39,416 nt of DNA from Croceicoccus sp. (GCA_029936705.1 JAPYSD010000002.1:1-39416); one strand, 5' to 3'; positions 1-9,619 are shown, counted from the first letter of the stretch. The notes: generated by a model not told the origin, from the letters alone. Program-made: numbers and translations.

Positions 1-121
1 AGCCCTTGGGAATGATCCAGCGCCTCGTCTCACGCGAGGTGATGAGGAGGACCTCCAGACTGCCGCCCTCATCGATGCGATAGGGCAGGGCGGCGTACTG
101 GGTTTTTCTCTTTCTCTTCAT
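1..121 (-). CDS. NUDIX hydrolase, N-terminal part, truncated by window edge
   Basis: Reverse strand reads MKRKRKTQYAALPYRIDEGGSLEVLLITSRETRRWIIPKG..., typical start of a small NUDIX protein; runs off the window. Confidence 0.75.
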   Translation of the reverse strand, partial: MKRKRKTQYAALPYRIDEGGSLEVLLITSRETRRWIIPKG

Positions 122-464
122 GCCTGCCGAGATTCTACGCGGTACCCGACGTGCTGTCAGCCCGGTTCTGCTCGACCGGGAAAACGTCGAGACCGCCAGT
201 GCCTCTGACCATTGAATTTTTGCTTAGTGTCCTCAGGCGTCATGGGTGACACTTTGCCTGGAGGCACCTCCCGGCCACTTGGAAAATCCCTAGCCGGTTT
301 GGGATGTCTATGCCTGTTCGCCACGGTAGAAATTTGCGCCGCTTTGCTTGCCTGTAAGTTGCCTGTTTCAGGCAAAGTGTCACGGATGACAAAGTAGGCT
401 ATATTCGAGAAACCGGCGCATTTTCTGGATTCACACGCGAATCCGGGCGTGGCAGATTCACCTT

Positions 465-971
465 ATGTACTTGCCCTGCCAATCCTCGCCTTCGACTGAC
501 CTGGGCGCAATCCTGACTGCTCTGGCGAATGTCTCCCGCCGGCCGCGCTATGCCTTTATGGTGCTGGGTCTTATCGCCGAAGCGGCCCGTTCTGACGGGC
601 GGGCAGGTCCGTGGGTGGCAGGACCGGACTGCGTACCGCAGCCCTTACGCGAATGGGTGGCAGGAAAGCTCGTCCCGCTTGCCGCGCATGACCGGCGGCG
701 TGCAACCCTGCGGCGGAAGGTCGAGGAGCGGCTCGGTACCCGTGCCACAGACGAGGCCCTGGTGCGAGCTGCGGTGGAGGAAGAAGCGCTCGCTGCAGGC
801 AAGGCCAATGTCAGCAGGGCCGTGTCCGATCTGGTCAAGGCGGGTTTCGTGCGGCGCTATTATGCCGGGCGGGTGAGGGGGCATCAGAACCGCGGGGGAG
901 GGCGCCACGCGGTCTATGTCGTGGCCCCGCAGGTTCTGAACGCCATCCGGTCGCGGCCTACCCTCGTTTAG
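465..971 (+). CDS. Hypothetical protein, possible winged-helix DNA-binding
   Basis: 168 aa ORF; C-terminal NVSRAVSDLVKAGFVRRYYAGR...GRHAVYVV resembles a winged-helix. Confidence 0.55.
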   Translation: MYLPCQSSPSTDLGAILTALANVSRRPRYAFMVLGLIAEAARSDGRAGPWVAGPDCVPQPLREWVAGKLVPLAAHDRRRATLRRKVEERLGTRATDEALVRAAVEEEALAAGKANVSRAVSDLVKAGFVRRYYAGRVRGHQNRGGGRHAVYVVAPQVLNAIRSRPTLV

Positions 972-1240
972 GACGCTGAAGCTACCGAGATCGATACCCG
1001 GATGGCATGCTCTGTCCATGGGCCATCACCCGTCGTTAACTTTATCACATCGGAATAGAGACGAGACGTCATCACCATACCTTGGCTGAATAAAGCGCGG
1101 TCTCGTATGCGCTTGTGCTCATCAGGGAAGACCGGGTCGTCCAGATATCTCTCGATTGAGGCGAGCGCTGAGGTCCCATGACATTGCTCCGCAGGCCAGA
1201 TTGGCCGAAGGGAGAATGCCGGTATTAAATGCCAGATGTC
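968..1240 (-). pseudogene. Possible gene remnant without start codon
   Basis: Open reverse frame DIWHLIPAFSLRPIWPAEQCHGTSALASIERYLDDPVFPDEHKRIRDRALFSQGMVMTSRLYSDVIKLTTGDGPWTEHAIRVSISVASAS*; protein-like but no ATG. Confidence 0.35.
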
Positions 1241-1253
1241 CTATAGCACCCAG

Positions 1254-1286
1254 ATACGCCATTGACGCATACGCCAATGACGTATA
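1254..1286. promoter_or_regulatory. Tandem 15-bp repeats upstream of HigBA-like module, putative operator
   Basis: ATACGCCATTGACGC / ATACGCCAATGACGT / ATA; each unit contains a palindrome of the form ATACG-N7-CG(T/C)AT. Confidence 0.5.
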
Positions 1287-1298
1287 GTTGCGGCAGGC

Positions 1299-1640
1299 AT
1301 GGCTAACCTGCAGACTGTGGTGGAATTGCCCGAATTTCTGCGGAGGGCCAAGGCGATCATGTCCGATGAGGATCGAACGGCGCTGGTCAACTACATTGCC
1401 GCCAATCCAGAGGCAGGTGTTTCACTGGGCGGAGGTCTTCGTAAAGTCCGTATCGCCCGGCAGGGCGGTGGGAAAAGCGGCGGTTACCGGACTATCTATG
1501 TGTTTGGCGGCGTGCAGGTTCCCATCTTCCTTGTCACCGTATTCGCTAAGAATGAAAAGGATAACCTGACCAAAGCCGAACAGGCAGAATTGATCGCTAT
1601 GAGCAAGGTTCTGCTCGCACATTATGGAGACCGACCATGA
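1299..1640 (+). CDS. RelE/HigB-family type II toxin
   Basis: 113 aa; LRKVRIARQGGGKSGGYRTIYVF...VFLVTVFAKNEKDNLTKAE core of RelE/HigB family; followed by HTH antitoxin. Confidence 0.85.
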   Translation: MANLQTVVELPEFLRRAKAIMSDEDRTALVNYIAANPEAGVSLGGGLRKVRIARQGGGKSGGYRTIYVFGGVQVPIFLVTVFAKNEKDNLTKAEQAELIAMSKVLLAHYGDRP

Positions 1641-1927
1641 CCGCCTATGACAGCATCAAGCAAGGTCTGAGCGAAGCGTTGGCGTTTACGGAAGGCAACG
1701 AAGCCGGATCGCAGATCCATCAGGTGGAAGTGCCGGCCGTCGACGTTGCCGCGATACGCGCCAGCACCGGCCTCTCGCAGGGCGCGTTCGCGCGCAGCAT
1801 CGGCGTTGCCAAAGGCACGCTGCTCAATTGGGAACATGGCCGCCGCCGCCCTACTGGTCCGGCGCAGGTGCTGCTCGCGATGATCGCCAAGAAGCCTTCG
1901 TTGGTGCGTGAATTGCTGCGTCCGTGA
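1637..1927 (+). CDS. HigA-like HTH antitoxin
   Basis: 96 aa; IRASTGLSQGAFARSIGVAKGTLLNWEHGRRRPTGPA HTH; 4-bp overlap with toxin gene. Confidence 0.85.
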   Translation: MTAYDSIKQGLSEALAFTEGNEAGSQIHQVEVPAVDVAAIRASTGLSQGAFARSIGVAKGTLLNWEHGRRRPTGPAQVLLAMIAKKPSLVRELLRP

Positions 1928-2145
1928 TCCCGCGTGACCCGGTTGTCATCGTCGATCAATGCCGTGACGAGCATTCCGCCCTTGAGCACGAAGCGTTCCT
2001 TGTGATCCGAGATTGACAGTCGAAAAAGCAGGCGCTCGAGTGCAAAGCGGACCAGCAGGACGTCGAAGGCGCGACCTTCCTTGCGGGCAATATTGAGCAG
2101 CCGGTCCTTGACCGATTTGGCAAGGTTCACGGGAGACTTAGCCAT
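1928..2145 (-). pseudogene. Truncated AbiEii-family nucleotidyltransferase toxin, N-terminal fragment
   Basis: MAKSPVNLAKSVKDRLLNIARKEGRAFDVLLVRFALERLLFRLSISDHKERFVLKGGMLVTALIDDDNRVTRD then homology is lost at the HigA-like gene end. Confidence 0.75.
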
Positions 2146-2743
2146 GGGAGGTGAGGGCCTCGAGATATGGTCGCAGGGTGTTCCATGCTCCGCCGGCCTT
2201 GGCGCCTTCCGCGATCGCACCGGGCGTTGCCTTGCTTTGTTCGAGGGCCGTCCGCAGCCCTTCGACTGCGACCGAACGATCGACCAGCTTGGGATTGCGG
2301 AATGCGTCTGCCAGCGTCTTGGGGATCGAGTAGATCGGTACATCGACACCGGCGATCGCATGATGTTCGATGCCTTGGCGCAGATAGCGGTCCGTGAGGC
2401 GGACAACGCGCAGCGGCGGATAGGATGGCACCGGCGACCAGTCGCTTGGGCCGATCGCCATCCAGATTTTACGCGGCATCTGATCGGTGAGCCCATGAAA
2501 GGCGAGGGCGGAGGTGAGGGCGATAACGCCCTTGGGAACACGTGCCGCAGCCTCGGCCAGGATATGATGTTCTTCGATGTCTGCCTCGCTGCGCTGGTAT
2601 ACGCCGCGAGAAATCCGTTCGATCTCTCCATCCTCCACCGCACGCGCGATCGTCTGCGGACCAATGCCCGCTGCGCGCAGCTCGCCAGCCCGCATAATCG
2701 TACGGTCAGCGAATAGATCGCGAAGCTTTGCCCGTTGGAGCAC
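2138..2743 (-). CDS. AbiEi-family type IV antitoxin
   Basis: LRDLFADRTIMRAGELRAAGIGPQTIARAVEDGEIERISRGVYQ... AbiEi-type N-terminal wHTH; overlaps the AbiEii start. ORF track start is 2812; GTG at 2743 preferred. Confidence 0.8.
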   Translation of the reverse strand: MLQRAKLRDLFADRTIMRAGELRAAGIGPQTIARAVEDGEIERISRGVYQRSEADIEEHHILAEAAARVPKGVIALTSALAFHGLTDQMPRKIWMAIGPSDWSPVPSYPPLRVVRLTDRYLRQGIEHHAIAGVDVPIYSIPKTLADAFRNPKLVDRSVAVEGLRTALEQSKATPGAIAEGAKAGGAWNTLRPYLEALTSHG

Positions 2744-2913
2744 TGGCCCTGCAAGCAGGTGACAATTCCTATAATGGATTTCTCTATTATCAGAGGACTT
2801 GTCACATGTCACCCGATCATAGGACGTTCTGAGCCAACGCGTCGCATTGCACGGGAGGGACGAATTACTGAACCGCTTGCGACGGCGTCACCCCGTCATC
2901 TGAGAACTATTTT

Positions 2914-3585
2914 TCAACGCCCGCGATAGGGTTCGCACGCAATCCCGTCATTGTCGCCGTCCATCTCCGGACGATAGCCGGGCTGGCCGCGATACATGGG
3001 TGCATAGCCTGCAGCGCGCGCTTCACGGCAGTTCCTGAAATAAACCTCGTTCGTGGGGGACGTCGGCACGATGGTGGGCATCCGCCCTTCGGTACGTCGC
3101 GGCGCTTGAGGCAGCGCCTTTTGCGGGTGTGCTGCGCGATAATCGGCAGGTTGCTCGAACTCCGACGCCCAAATGCCAATCTGTTGTGCTTTGGCTGCCT
3201 GCTCGTCAGCAACATACGCTCGGCTATATTGAGGCAGGGTGACGGCCAGTCCGGCTTGTACCATGCGCTTTCCGAGATCGAGCCTGTCGACAGAGCAAAT
3301 GGCGACAGCTCTCCCATATTGGTCATAACCCATTTGCCTGCAATTCACGGTGCCCCTTGCGACCAGCTCCGTGAGGACAGTCCCTGCTTCCTCGCCGCAA
3401 CGCCAGCGCTCACCGCCACGAATACATTCCTGGTCCAGTTCGACAGCATCGATGCCATGCAGGCGAACGTACGTACCGTTGTAGGCCAGCGTATCCCCAT
3501 CGACGACATGCGGATTTCCAAGCAGCATCTGGGCCTGCGCCGACGCCGGAAAGATGAGCGCCACCAGGATCAGTAATTTACGCAT
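2914..3585 (-). CDS. Secreted thermonuclease (SNase-like) with C-terminal excalibur calcium-binding domain
   Basis: Signal peptide MRKLLILVALIFPASAQA; VVDGDTLAYNGTYVRLHGIDAVELDQ; C-terminal YFRNCREARAAGYAPMYRGQPGYRPEMDGDNDGIACEPY. Confidence 0.88.
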   Translation of the reverse strand: MRKLLILVALIFPASAQAQMLLGNPHVVDGDTLAYNGTYVRLHGIDAVELDQECIRGGERWRCGEEAGTVLTELVARGTVNCRQMGYDQYGRAVAICSVDRLDLGKRMVQAGLAVTLPQYSRAYVADEQAAKAQQIGIWASEFEQPADYRAAHPQKALPQAPRRTEGRMPTIVPTSPTNEVYFRNCREARAAGYAPMYRGQPGYRPEMDGDNDGIACEPYRGR

Positions 3586-3781
3586 GAAGGCCACATAACA
3601 TCTGGCAGTCAGCAACAGGTTAAAACTCGGGCGTACAAGATCCAGACGCATGAGATGCTGTTCGATGCGCTGGCGCAGGCCTTCAGGATGCTGGGCGGCG
3701 TTGGACACGAAGGAACATAAATCATTAACCTCAACGCTTTATCAGACCAGTGCGTTAACGAATGATATTTAGGAATTTAAA

Positions 3782-4153
3782 GTGACCCCGACACCACGAG
3801 CTTACATCAATATCGAATCCGTATTTGCCGAAAGGGAAGACGATTATGTGAATATGGCAGCTAACGGTTCCGCTTGGGTGGTGGAGGGCTCACGCTGGGT
3901 TGTGATGGAATGGGGAGCAATGGGCTATCAGTATTCTCCGGTAGAATCTTTGGTCGGTGATTGCTTGGATAACTATGTGGCAAACTTCGTTCCTGATATT
4001 GAACCCGACGACGATATCCACCACGCTATCCAAGATTTCTGCAATCGCAGCGACTGGCAAGCGCAAGCGCAAACTGCAGTAAATACGGCGGTAGAGGCAA
4101 TTTTGCGTAGCCACTGCAATTTTCTTGAAGAATTAGAGGCTACGGTGGAATAA
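3782..4153 (+). CDS. Hypothetical acidic protein
   Basis: 123 aa ORF with GTG start; no recognised family. Confidence 0.5.
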   Translation: MTPTPRAYINIESVFAEREDDYVNMAANGSAWVVEGSRWVVMEWGAMGYQYSPVESLVGDCLDNYVANFVPDIEPDDDIHHAIQDFCNRSDWQAQAQTAVNTAVEAILRSHCNFLEELEATVE

Positions 4154-4601
4154 CGCACTAAGCAATTGCAAGGCTTCGCCGCGTCGATTTCACTCTCGGA
4201 AACGAGGAATGCGTTTCCCTTTTCTGCGACTTGTGAGGTGGATCGAGCGGCATCGGTCGCAACGGTAGGTTCGGAGCTGCAAGCCGGATCGCCGGATGAT
4301 GACGAGAGCCTCCTCCTCCGATCGGTAAGACACCTTCTTCAGACATATGCTCAATCTGGTTCGCACACGGCTACTCTACCAAATCGCGCGGCCATTTGTA
4401 GTCAGCGATGTCCAGAAAAGCAGCGAGTCGCTCGACCCTTGAGAGCAAGATCGCCGGTGCTGCGGCCCGAATTGCCGTAATTTTCCGCTCCGGATGCCCG
4501 ATAATCCTCAATCAGGAGGAGAACACTCTGCCTGACGATGCAAGGATGGTAATCCCGACTGCTCCCGCTATGAGGCGGACAACGCAAGTTCAGGCAGACA
4601 A

Positions 4602-4940
4602 ATGGCGCGCAAGCATTCGAAAAATGACCCCTATGGCGACTTGCATCAGGACGACGAGGTGCCCGAGAGCGTGGTGCACTGCTGGCTCTGCAGTCGTCCG
4701 ACCGGCAAGACCATTGTATGGCACCACCCTGTACCCAAAAGCCGAGGTGGGCGAGATGTGGTTCCCATGCATCCAATCTGTCAGCAGACGCTGATCGCCA
4801 ATTTCACCAATTCCGAACTGCAGCGGCACGGGATGGACATAGAGAGCCTGTTGGCCGATCCCGCAGTCCGCAAGTTTGTCGATTGGGTGGCGAGCAAGGA
4901 TCCCGATTTTACGGCGACGATAGCCAAGAAAAAACGCTGA
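4602..4940 (+). CDS. HNH endonuclease-like protein
   Basis: CWLCSRPTGKTIVWHHPVPKSRGGRDVVPMHPICQQTL: HNH-type histidine/cysteine pattern. Confidence 0.75.
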   Translation: MARKHSKNDPYGDLHQDDEVPESVVHCWLCSRPTGKTIVWHHPVPKSRGGRDVVPMHPICQQTLIANFTNSELQRHGMDIESLLADPAVRKFVDWVASKDPDFTATIAKKKR

Positions 4941-5103
4941 CAGCGTTCGCCAACATAGGCGCCATTCGAATTGCCAGATCGCTTCCCTGAAACCTGCGCC
5001 TTGTTAACCTAGTGTAGTGGCGGATCATAACGACCGGCGTTGCGATCTTGCTACCGCCACGTATGCTCCTGCCGGACGCCATCGCCTGCGTCTTGCTTGA
5101 TGT

Positions 5104-6030
5104 TTAATTGCTTTTAATTTGCAGATAGTCCAGTCCGGCGCAGACCGCTTCGACCTGCGCGGCGTTGCATTGTTCGGGCGTGGCGCGCGGGCTGTCGGGA
5201 TAGACTTCCGTAGTCGTCTTAAACCGTGCCGTCGTCACGCTGGTGCACATCCCGGCCTTCGCAGCGGGGTATTCGATCACGCCGCGGGCGACCACGGGCG
5301 AACCGATGATACGCCCTTGCGCGTCGGCAGGTGCGATATGCGTGACCTTCTCGACCGCGGCGATGATCGCTTGCTGGAAGGCAGGCTGCGGGTTCTCGCC
5401 ATCGTCGACAAGGTAGAAGCCATCCGGAATGGTATCAGGCGCGTAGTCCGTGCCGTCGCGTGCTGCGAGGGCCGGACGGAATTCGGTTTCGTCGCTATCG
5501 GTCGTTTCGTGCAGATCGATATGCATGAGAAACGGGCCCGGTTGCGCGGCGACGAGCGCCATGAGGTGGGCGCACTCGGCAACCTTGGTGCCCTTGCGGA
5601 AGTTGCGGTTGGGATCGAGCGCGTCATAGTTCCAGCGATTGATCCGCTCGTACCCCCAAGGGTTGACGCAGGCCACGACCAGAAGATTGACCTTTCCGGC
5701 ATAGTCGGCCGCGCGCGTCTCGAGGAATTCGAGCGCTCCCATCACGCCGCTGGTCTCGTAGCCATGAACGCCGCCCGTCACCAGCGCGGTTGGCAATGCC
5801 GGATCGGGCGCGCCATTGCGAAGCGCATAGAGCGGGTAACTATCCTCGCCATAGTCGAGCGAGCCATAGACCAAGACCTCAAAGCGCGATGCCAATGCTT
5901 CGATCCTTGGTACGACGTCGTTGGCATAGCTGCGGCGGCGGGGCTGGCTAGCGCGCCATTTCTCGCGCTCCTTCATCGTCCACGGGGTTCCGGGGGTGCC
6001 GATCGGATAGAATGCGGTGCTGGTCATCAT
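5104..6030 (-). CDS. M14-family zinc carboxypeptidase
   Basis: VTGGVHGYETSG (HxxE), VNPWGYERINRWNYDALDPNRNF, MHIDLHETTD; start set at MMTSTAF. Confidence 0.85.
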   Translation of the reverse strand: MMTSTAFYPIGTPGTPWTMKEREKWRASQPRRRSYANDVVPRIEALASRFEVLVYGSLDYGEDSYPLYALRNGAPDPALPTALVTGGVHGYETSGVMGALEFLETRAADYAGKVNLLVVACVNPWGYERINRWNYDALDPNRNFRKGTKVAECAHLMALVAAQPGPFLMHIDLHETTDSDETEFRPALAARDGTDYAPDTIPDGFYLVDDGENPQPAFQQAIIAAVEKVTHIAPADAQGRIIGSPVVARGVIEYPAAKAGMCTSVTTARFKTTTEVYPDSPRATPEQCNAAQVEAVCAGLDYLQIKSN

Positions 6031-6371
6031 CGTGCCTTGCAGGTCGAGAAGCGAGGGGGCGTGTCCTGCCCCCATCAGGCTGAGGACACACTGGTCATAG
6101 CCGGAACGCGGCGGTAGCGGCCAGAGCAAGCGCGAAGACAAATAAAGACGGTATGGCGGCTGTCATAGGTCCGGTTAGGTTCCGGATAAGCAAGCAGACC
6201 CGTGCAAAATTGTCCAAGGTTATACCGGAGATGCAAGAAACTTTTGACCCAAGCCCCCATCGGCAGCATCGGTCAGGTTGCAGGCTTGAGAATGACAGGG
6301 CGAGACTTACGCTTATTGATCGATTGCCGGACATGGTTCGGTTAAGAGCTTCCGGTTAAATTTTGCTGGTA

Positions 6372-6731
6372 TCAACTTTCAGCGCAACGGCGCGCCAGAG
6401 CACTCAACTCGTCGAACAGGACGTCGTCAGCTTTTGTGAAGTTAAAGCAGGTTTTTCCCTGCTTACGTTTTGCCAATGCGGGCGAAATATCTTTGGCGAG
6501 CTCCGGCGCGGAATAGAGCGGCATCAGATGAAACGCCACATAGCTCTTCTTGCTAGTAACCGTGCCGAACCATCCGGGTTGCTTCGTCTTTGGGTCAATG
6601 TTTGACGTCCGCAATTCCAAAGTGCCGGGCTCGTCCCGATTGATCGTCATGGCAGGAGCTGCTTCGATCATAATCATGCGCAATCGAGCATAGATATCCG
6701 CAAAATTGTCTGCCATTCCTGATCCTTCCAC
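6372..6731 (-). CDS. Hypothetical protein, DUF1801-like
   Basis: 119 aa ORF; GWFGTVTSKKSYVAFHLMPLYSAPEL...GKTCFNFTKADD pattern. Confidence 0.55.
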   Translation of the reverse strand: MEGSGMADNFADIYARLRMIMIEAAPAMTINRDEPGTLELRTSNIDPKTKQPGWFGTVTSKKSYVAFHLMPLYSAPELAKDISPALAKRKQGKTCFNFTKADDVLFDELSALARRCAES

Positions 6732-6999
6732 ATCAGATCAAATCATAGCAGCATTAGCAAAAGGCGACGCACAAAACTTTTCGTTGCGCTTCGCGACATT
6801 GGAGCAGGTTCCTTCGACAAAGCGGTCGTTCTCGATCTCGGGTTACACTAGCAGAAGCTGCCATAAGGTCAGACTTTCGGTAACGCCCGGAACTGGGCCG
6901 GTTTCGCACAGACCGCTTATGGCCGAGCAGCCTACTGAAGCTGTCACTCGTCTAACGACCAAAGCCGGGCGTTCGGATTGTTGGTGTCGGAGTTACTGA

Positions 7000-7650
7000 T
7001 CAGCGTTCCCTCCGATCCTCGTCAGCCTTTTCGAAATAAGCCATCTGGTCGGCGTGGGCTTTTCGAAAGGCGGGCCGAGCAGTCATGCGTTCAATATAGC
7101 CCTCGCTTGCAGGGCGATCGCCGTGCTTGCGGACAAGATCGACGCGGAGCACGTCGGCCATGATGAGATCGGCAAGGGTGAAGCCGTCGCCCACCAGCCA
7201 TTCACGCGTCCCCAGAACTTCTTCCATCTGCGCCAGCCGGTTGTCGAGCCAGCTGGTGATCGCGGGTACGTTTTCCTTCGACCATTGCAGCACGACCCAA
7301 GGCATCGTGACCATCTCGAGCGTATTCAGCCCGGCGAAGATCCACTGGATCACCTCAGCCCGGGCTTTCTCGTGCGGCGGGATCAGCGCGTCGCTCTTGC
7401 CGCCGAGATGGATCAGGCCCGCCCCGCTCTCGAACAGGCTGATGGCGCCGTCCTCCAGCATCGGCACCTGACCGAAGGGCTGACGGTCGAGGTGGTTGGT
7501 CTCGCGACCGTCGAAGGGCACACTGGCGATGCGGTAGGGAATGCCCGCCTCCTCGCACGCCCAGCGCAGACGGATGTCGCGCACAAAACCGCGAGGGCCT
7601 TCGGGCACCCAGTCGTAGGTCCAGATGGTGACGGGATCGGCGGGCATCAT
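7000..7650 (-). CDS. Glutathione S-transferase family protein
   Basis: LRWACEEAGIPYRI...NHLDRQPFGQVPMLEDGAISLFESGAGLIHL; C-terminal GDGFTLADLIMADVLR. Confidence 0.9.
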   Translation of the reverse strand: MMPADPVTIWTYDWVPEGPRGFVRDIRLRWACEEAGIPYRIASVPFDGRETNHLDRQPFGQVPMLEDGAISLFESGAGLIHLGGKSDALIPPHEKARAEVIQWIFAGLNTLEMVTMPWVVLQWSKENVPAITSWLDNRLAQMEEVLGTREWLVGDGFTLADLIMADVLRVDLVRKHGDRPASEGYIERMTARPAFRKAHADQMAYFEKADEDRRER

Positions 7651-7678
7651 CGTTTTCCTCGCAAGATTCGGGGCAGGC

Positions 7679-8023
7679 TCACCATTGGTTGCGGCCATCG
7701 AGCTCGACGACCTTGACCGCGCTCCTGTCGAAATCGACATCCATCCGGACGTTGTAGCTGATCTTCTCGGTCTCCGGATTTGACCAGTCGGGCGATCGTC
7801 CGTGGGTAACCATGCCGCAAGTTCGGCAACTGAAATGCGCACCCTCGGTTGGCGCGTATTTAATAAGGCCGTCAGGCTCGGCCGTCAGCGTGAATTCGGC
7901 TGGGTCGCAATACGCCCACAGCGCTCCCACCCGATCACAATAGGTACAGTTGCAGCGGGTGATCTCGGTCGGGGTCGGCGCTTCGAACGCGACCGCGCCG
8001 CAGTGGCAACTTCCTTTCAGCAT
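7679..8023 (-). CDS. GFA-family (CENP-V/GFA) protein
   Basis: MLKGSCHCGAVAFEA...RCNCTYCDRVGALWAY...HFSCRTCGMVTHGRSP cysteine pattern. Confidence 0.9.
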   Translation of the reverse strand: MLKGSCHCGAVAFEAPTPTEITRCNCTYCDRVGALWAYCDPAEFTLTAEPDGLIKYAPTEGAHFSCRTCGMVTHGRSPDWSNPETEKISYNVRMDVDFDRSAVKVVELDGRNQW

Positions 8024-8051
8024 GGCATATCTCCGTTCGTTGCGGCCGGTC

Positions 8052-8438
8052 CTATTGCCCTCCCAGCAGGTTGAGCGTGTTGCCGTCGGGATCTGTAAGG
8101 GTAGCGATGCGCAAGGTGGTGAAACCGGGGACGGCCTGCGGTTCGCCGACTGCGATGCCGGCGGCGCAGAGCCGCTTGATCTCACCCTCCAGGTCCGGAA
8201 GGCGCAGCGAGACGGTATCGACAGCGCCCTCCTTCGGGTTGTCGAGCACCTGTAACAATACGCTGTCGGTTAGGTCCCATTCGCAGCAGCTTGGCATGGG
8301 GCTGCGGTCGGGGCCGCGGCCCAGCACCTTGCTCCACCAATCGCAGCCGGCGGCATGGTCCTTGACCCCGAGCGAGACGAAAACGTTGGCGACGTCCACG
8401 TCAGGCTTCTTCCGAGAAGATCGTTTCGAAACCACCAA
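8052..8438 (-). CDS. VOC (glyoxalase/bleomycin-resistance) family protein, N-terminus altered
   Basis: VDVANVFVSLGVKDHAAGCDWWSKVLGRGPDRSPMP...ATLTDPDGNTLNLLGG; first ~12 residues derive from the adjoining kinase fragment. Confidence 0.8.
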   Translation of the reverse strand: MVVSKRSSRKKPDVDVANVFVSLGVKDHAAGCDWWSKVLGRGPDRSPMPSCCEWDLTDSVLLQVLDNPKEGAVDTVSLRLPDLEGEIKRLCAAGIAVGEPQAVPGFTTLRIATLTDPDGNTLNLLGGQ

Positions 8439-8847
8439 AGATCATGCGCTTGCCATCGAAGGGCATGTCCATTTCCTGCCAGCGCTCATCGGACGCCTCT
8501 CGATCGACGGTCCACCAGTGACCCTTACACGAGGGCAGACACAGCTGATCGCCATGGTGCTGCATGAGCTGACGACCAATGCCGTCAAGTACGGCGCATT
8601 TTCGGTTCCGAGTGGGCGACTGGACGTCACTTGGGCCGTTAATGACGGGGAATGGCTTAGTTTCGTGTGGGCTGAGAGCGGAGTCCAGATCGATGGTCCG
8701 CCAGACACCAGAGGCTTTGGCACCGGCATGATCGAGAAAAGCTTCAGCCATTCACTGAACGGTGAGTCTTCACTGGAGTTCGGTTCGGATGGCCTGGTCT
8801 GCCGCTTTGCTATCCCGCTCCACACGAAAAGCGGGAAGGCTAATTGA
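8408..8847 (+). pseudogene. C-terminal fragment of an HWE-type sensor histidine kinase
   Basis: VTLTRGQTQLIAMVLHELTTNAVKYGAFS...RGFGTGMIEKSFSHSLNGESSLEFGSDGLVCRFAIPL; no PAS or sensor portion and no own start. Confidence 0.7.
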
Positions 8848-9206
8848 TGCCGCTTTCGAGAAAACGTTTGCTGATCGTTGAAGACGAGTACCTGGTGGCA
8901 ATGGATCTTGCCTACGCAGTCGAGGAGTTAGGCGCAGAAGTTTCCGAAATCGCCGGATCTCTCGAGAAAGCGATGATGGCTGCAGATAGGGACATCGACG
9001 GCGCTTTGATCGACGTTCAGCTTGGGGAAGAAAAATCGTTTCCCGTAATCGAAAAGCTGGCTGCTGCCCAAATACCGTTCATTCTCATGACAGGTTATCA
9101 TGTAAGCATTCTGCCGGAGAACATGCATCACTATCCACGTATCATGAAGCCCTTCTCGGATCGCGAGCTCAAAAGGGTAACAAAGGAAGTGCTTCTCGAA
9201 GTTTGA
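8844..9206 (+). CDS. Response regulator, single receiver domain
   Basis: RLLIVEDEYLVAMDLAYAVEELG...GALIDVQLGEE...FILMTGY...MKPFSDREL receiver motifs; overlaps the kinase fragment by 4 bp. Confidence 0.9.
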   Translation: MMPLSRKRLLIVEDEYLVAMDLAYAVEELGAEVSEIAGSLEKAMMAADRDIDGALIDVQLGEEKSFPVIEKLAAAQIPFILMTGYHVSILPENMHHYPRIMKPFSDRELKRVTKEVLLEV

Positions 9207-9619
9207 AATCTTCAAGCAGCACTATGCGACGGCTACCATAGGACATGGCCGCCATCGGTCGTATCTCTAGGGACCGAGTTAAGCCGATCATGTGGCGTAA
9301 CAGTTCAATTCTGTCTTTGTAGTGAGCCTAGGCGCGAAGGCATCGTGGTCGGTCCTGTTAAAGTCAAGGGGACCCAGCAGCGGTGGAACACCGGCGCTGG
9401 ATTCAGGACAAGCAAATTGAATATGTTATACTTTTAGCGAACAGGACTACTTTGATTGAACGGAGAAAATCGCTGATTGATCGAATAGTTAGAAGTTCTT
9501 GAAGTCCACGAAGGTCGTCTTGGGAAGCAGCTCTCCGTAAAGCGATTACAACTCCCTTCGAAGCCTTAGATCACTCACATTTTTGACAGAATGATTGCAG
9601 ACTATTCGTCTAGCTGATG

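Noticed and set aside
1720-2805. 361-aa ORF 1720..2805 on minus strand taken as one protein
   Set aside because: Its real content is only the AbiEii N-terminus; the rest is antisense to AbiEi-frame and HigA-like sequence
5119-6117. 332-aa plus-strand ORF antisense to the M14 peptidase
   Set aside because: Shadow ORF in high-GC DNA; the minus-strand frame has clear catalytic motifs
9207-9594. Gene in the 9.2-9.6 kb gap
   Set aside because: No sustained protein-like frame on either strand
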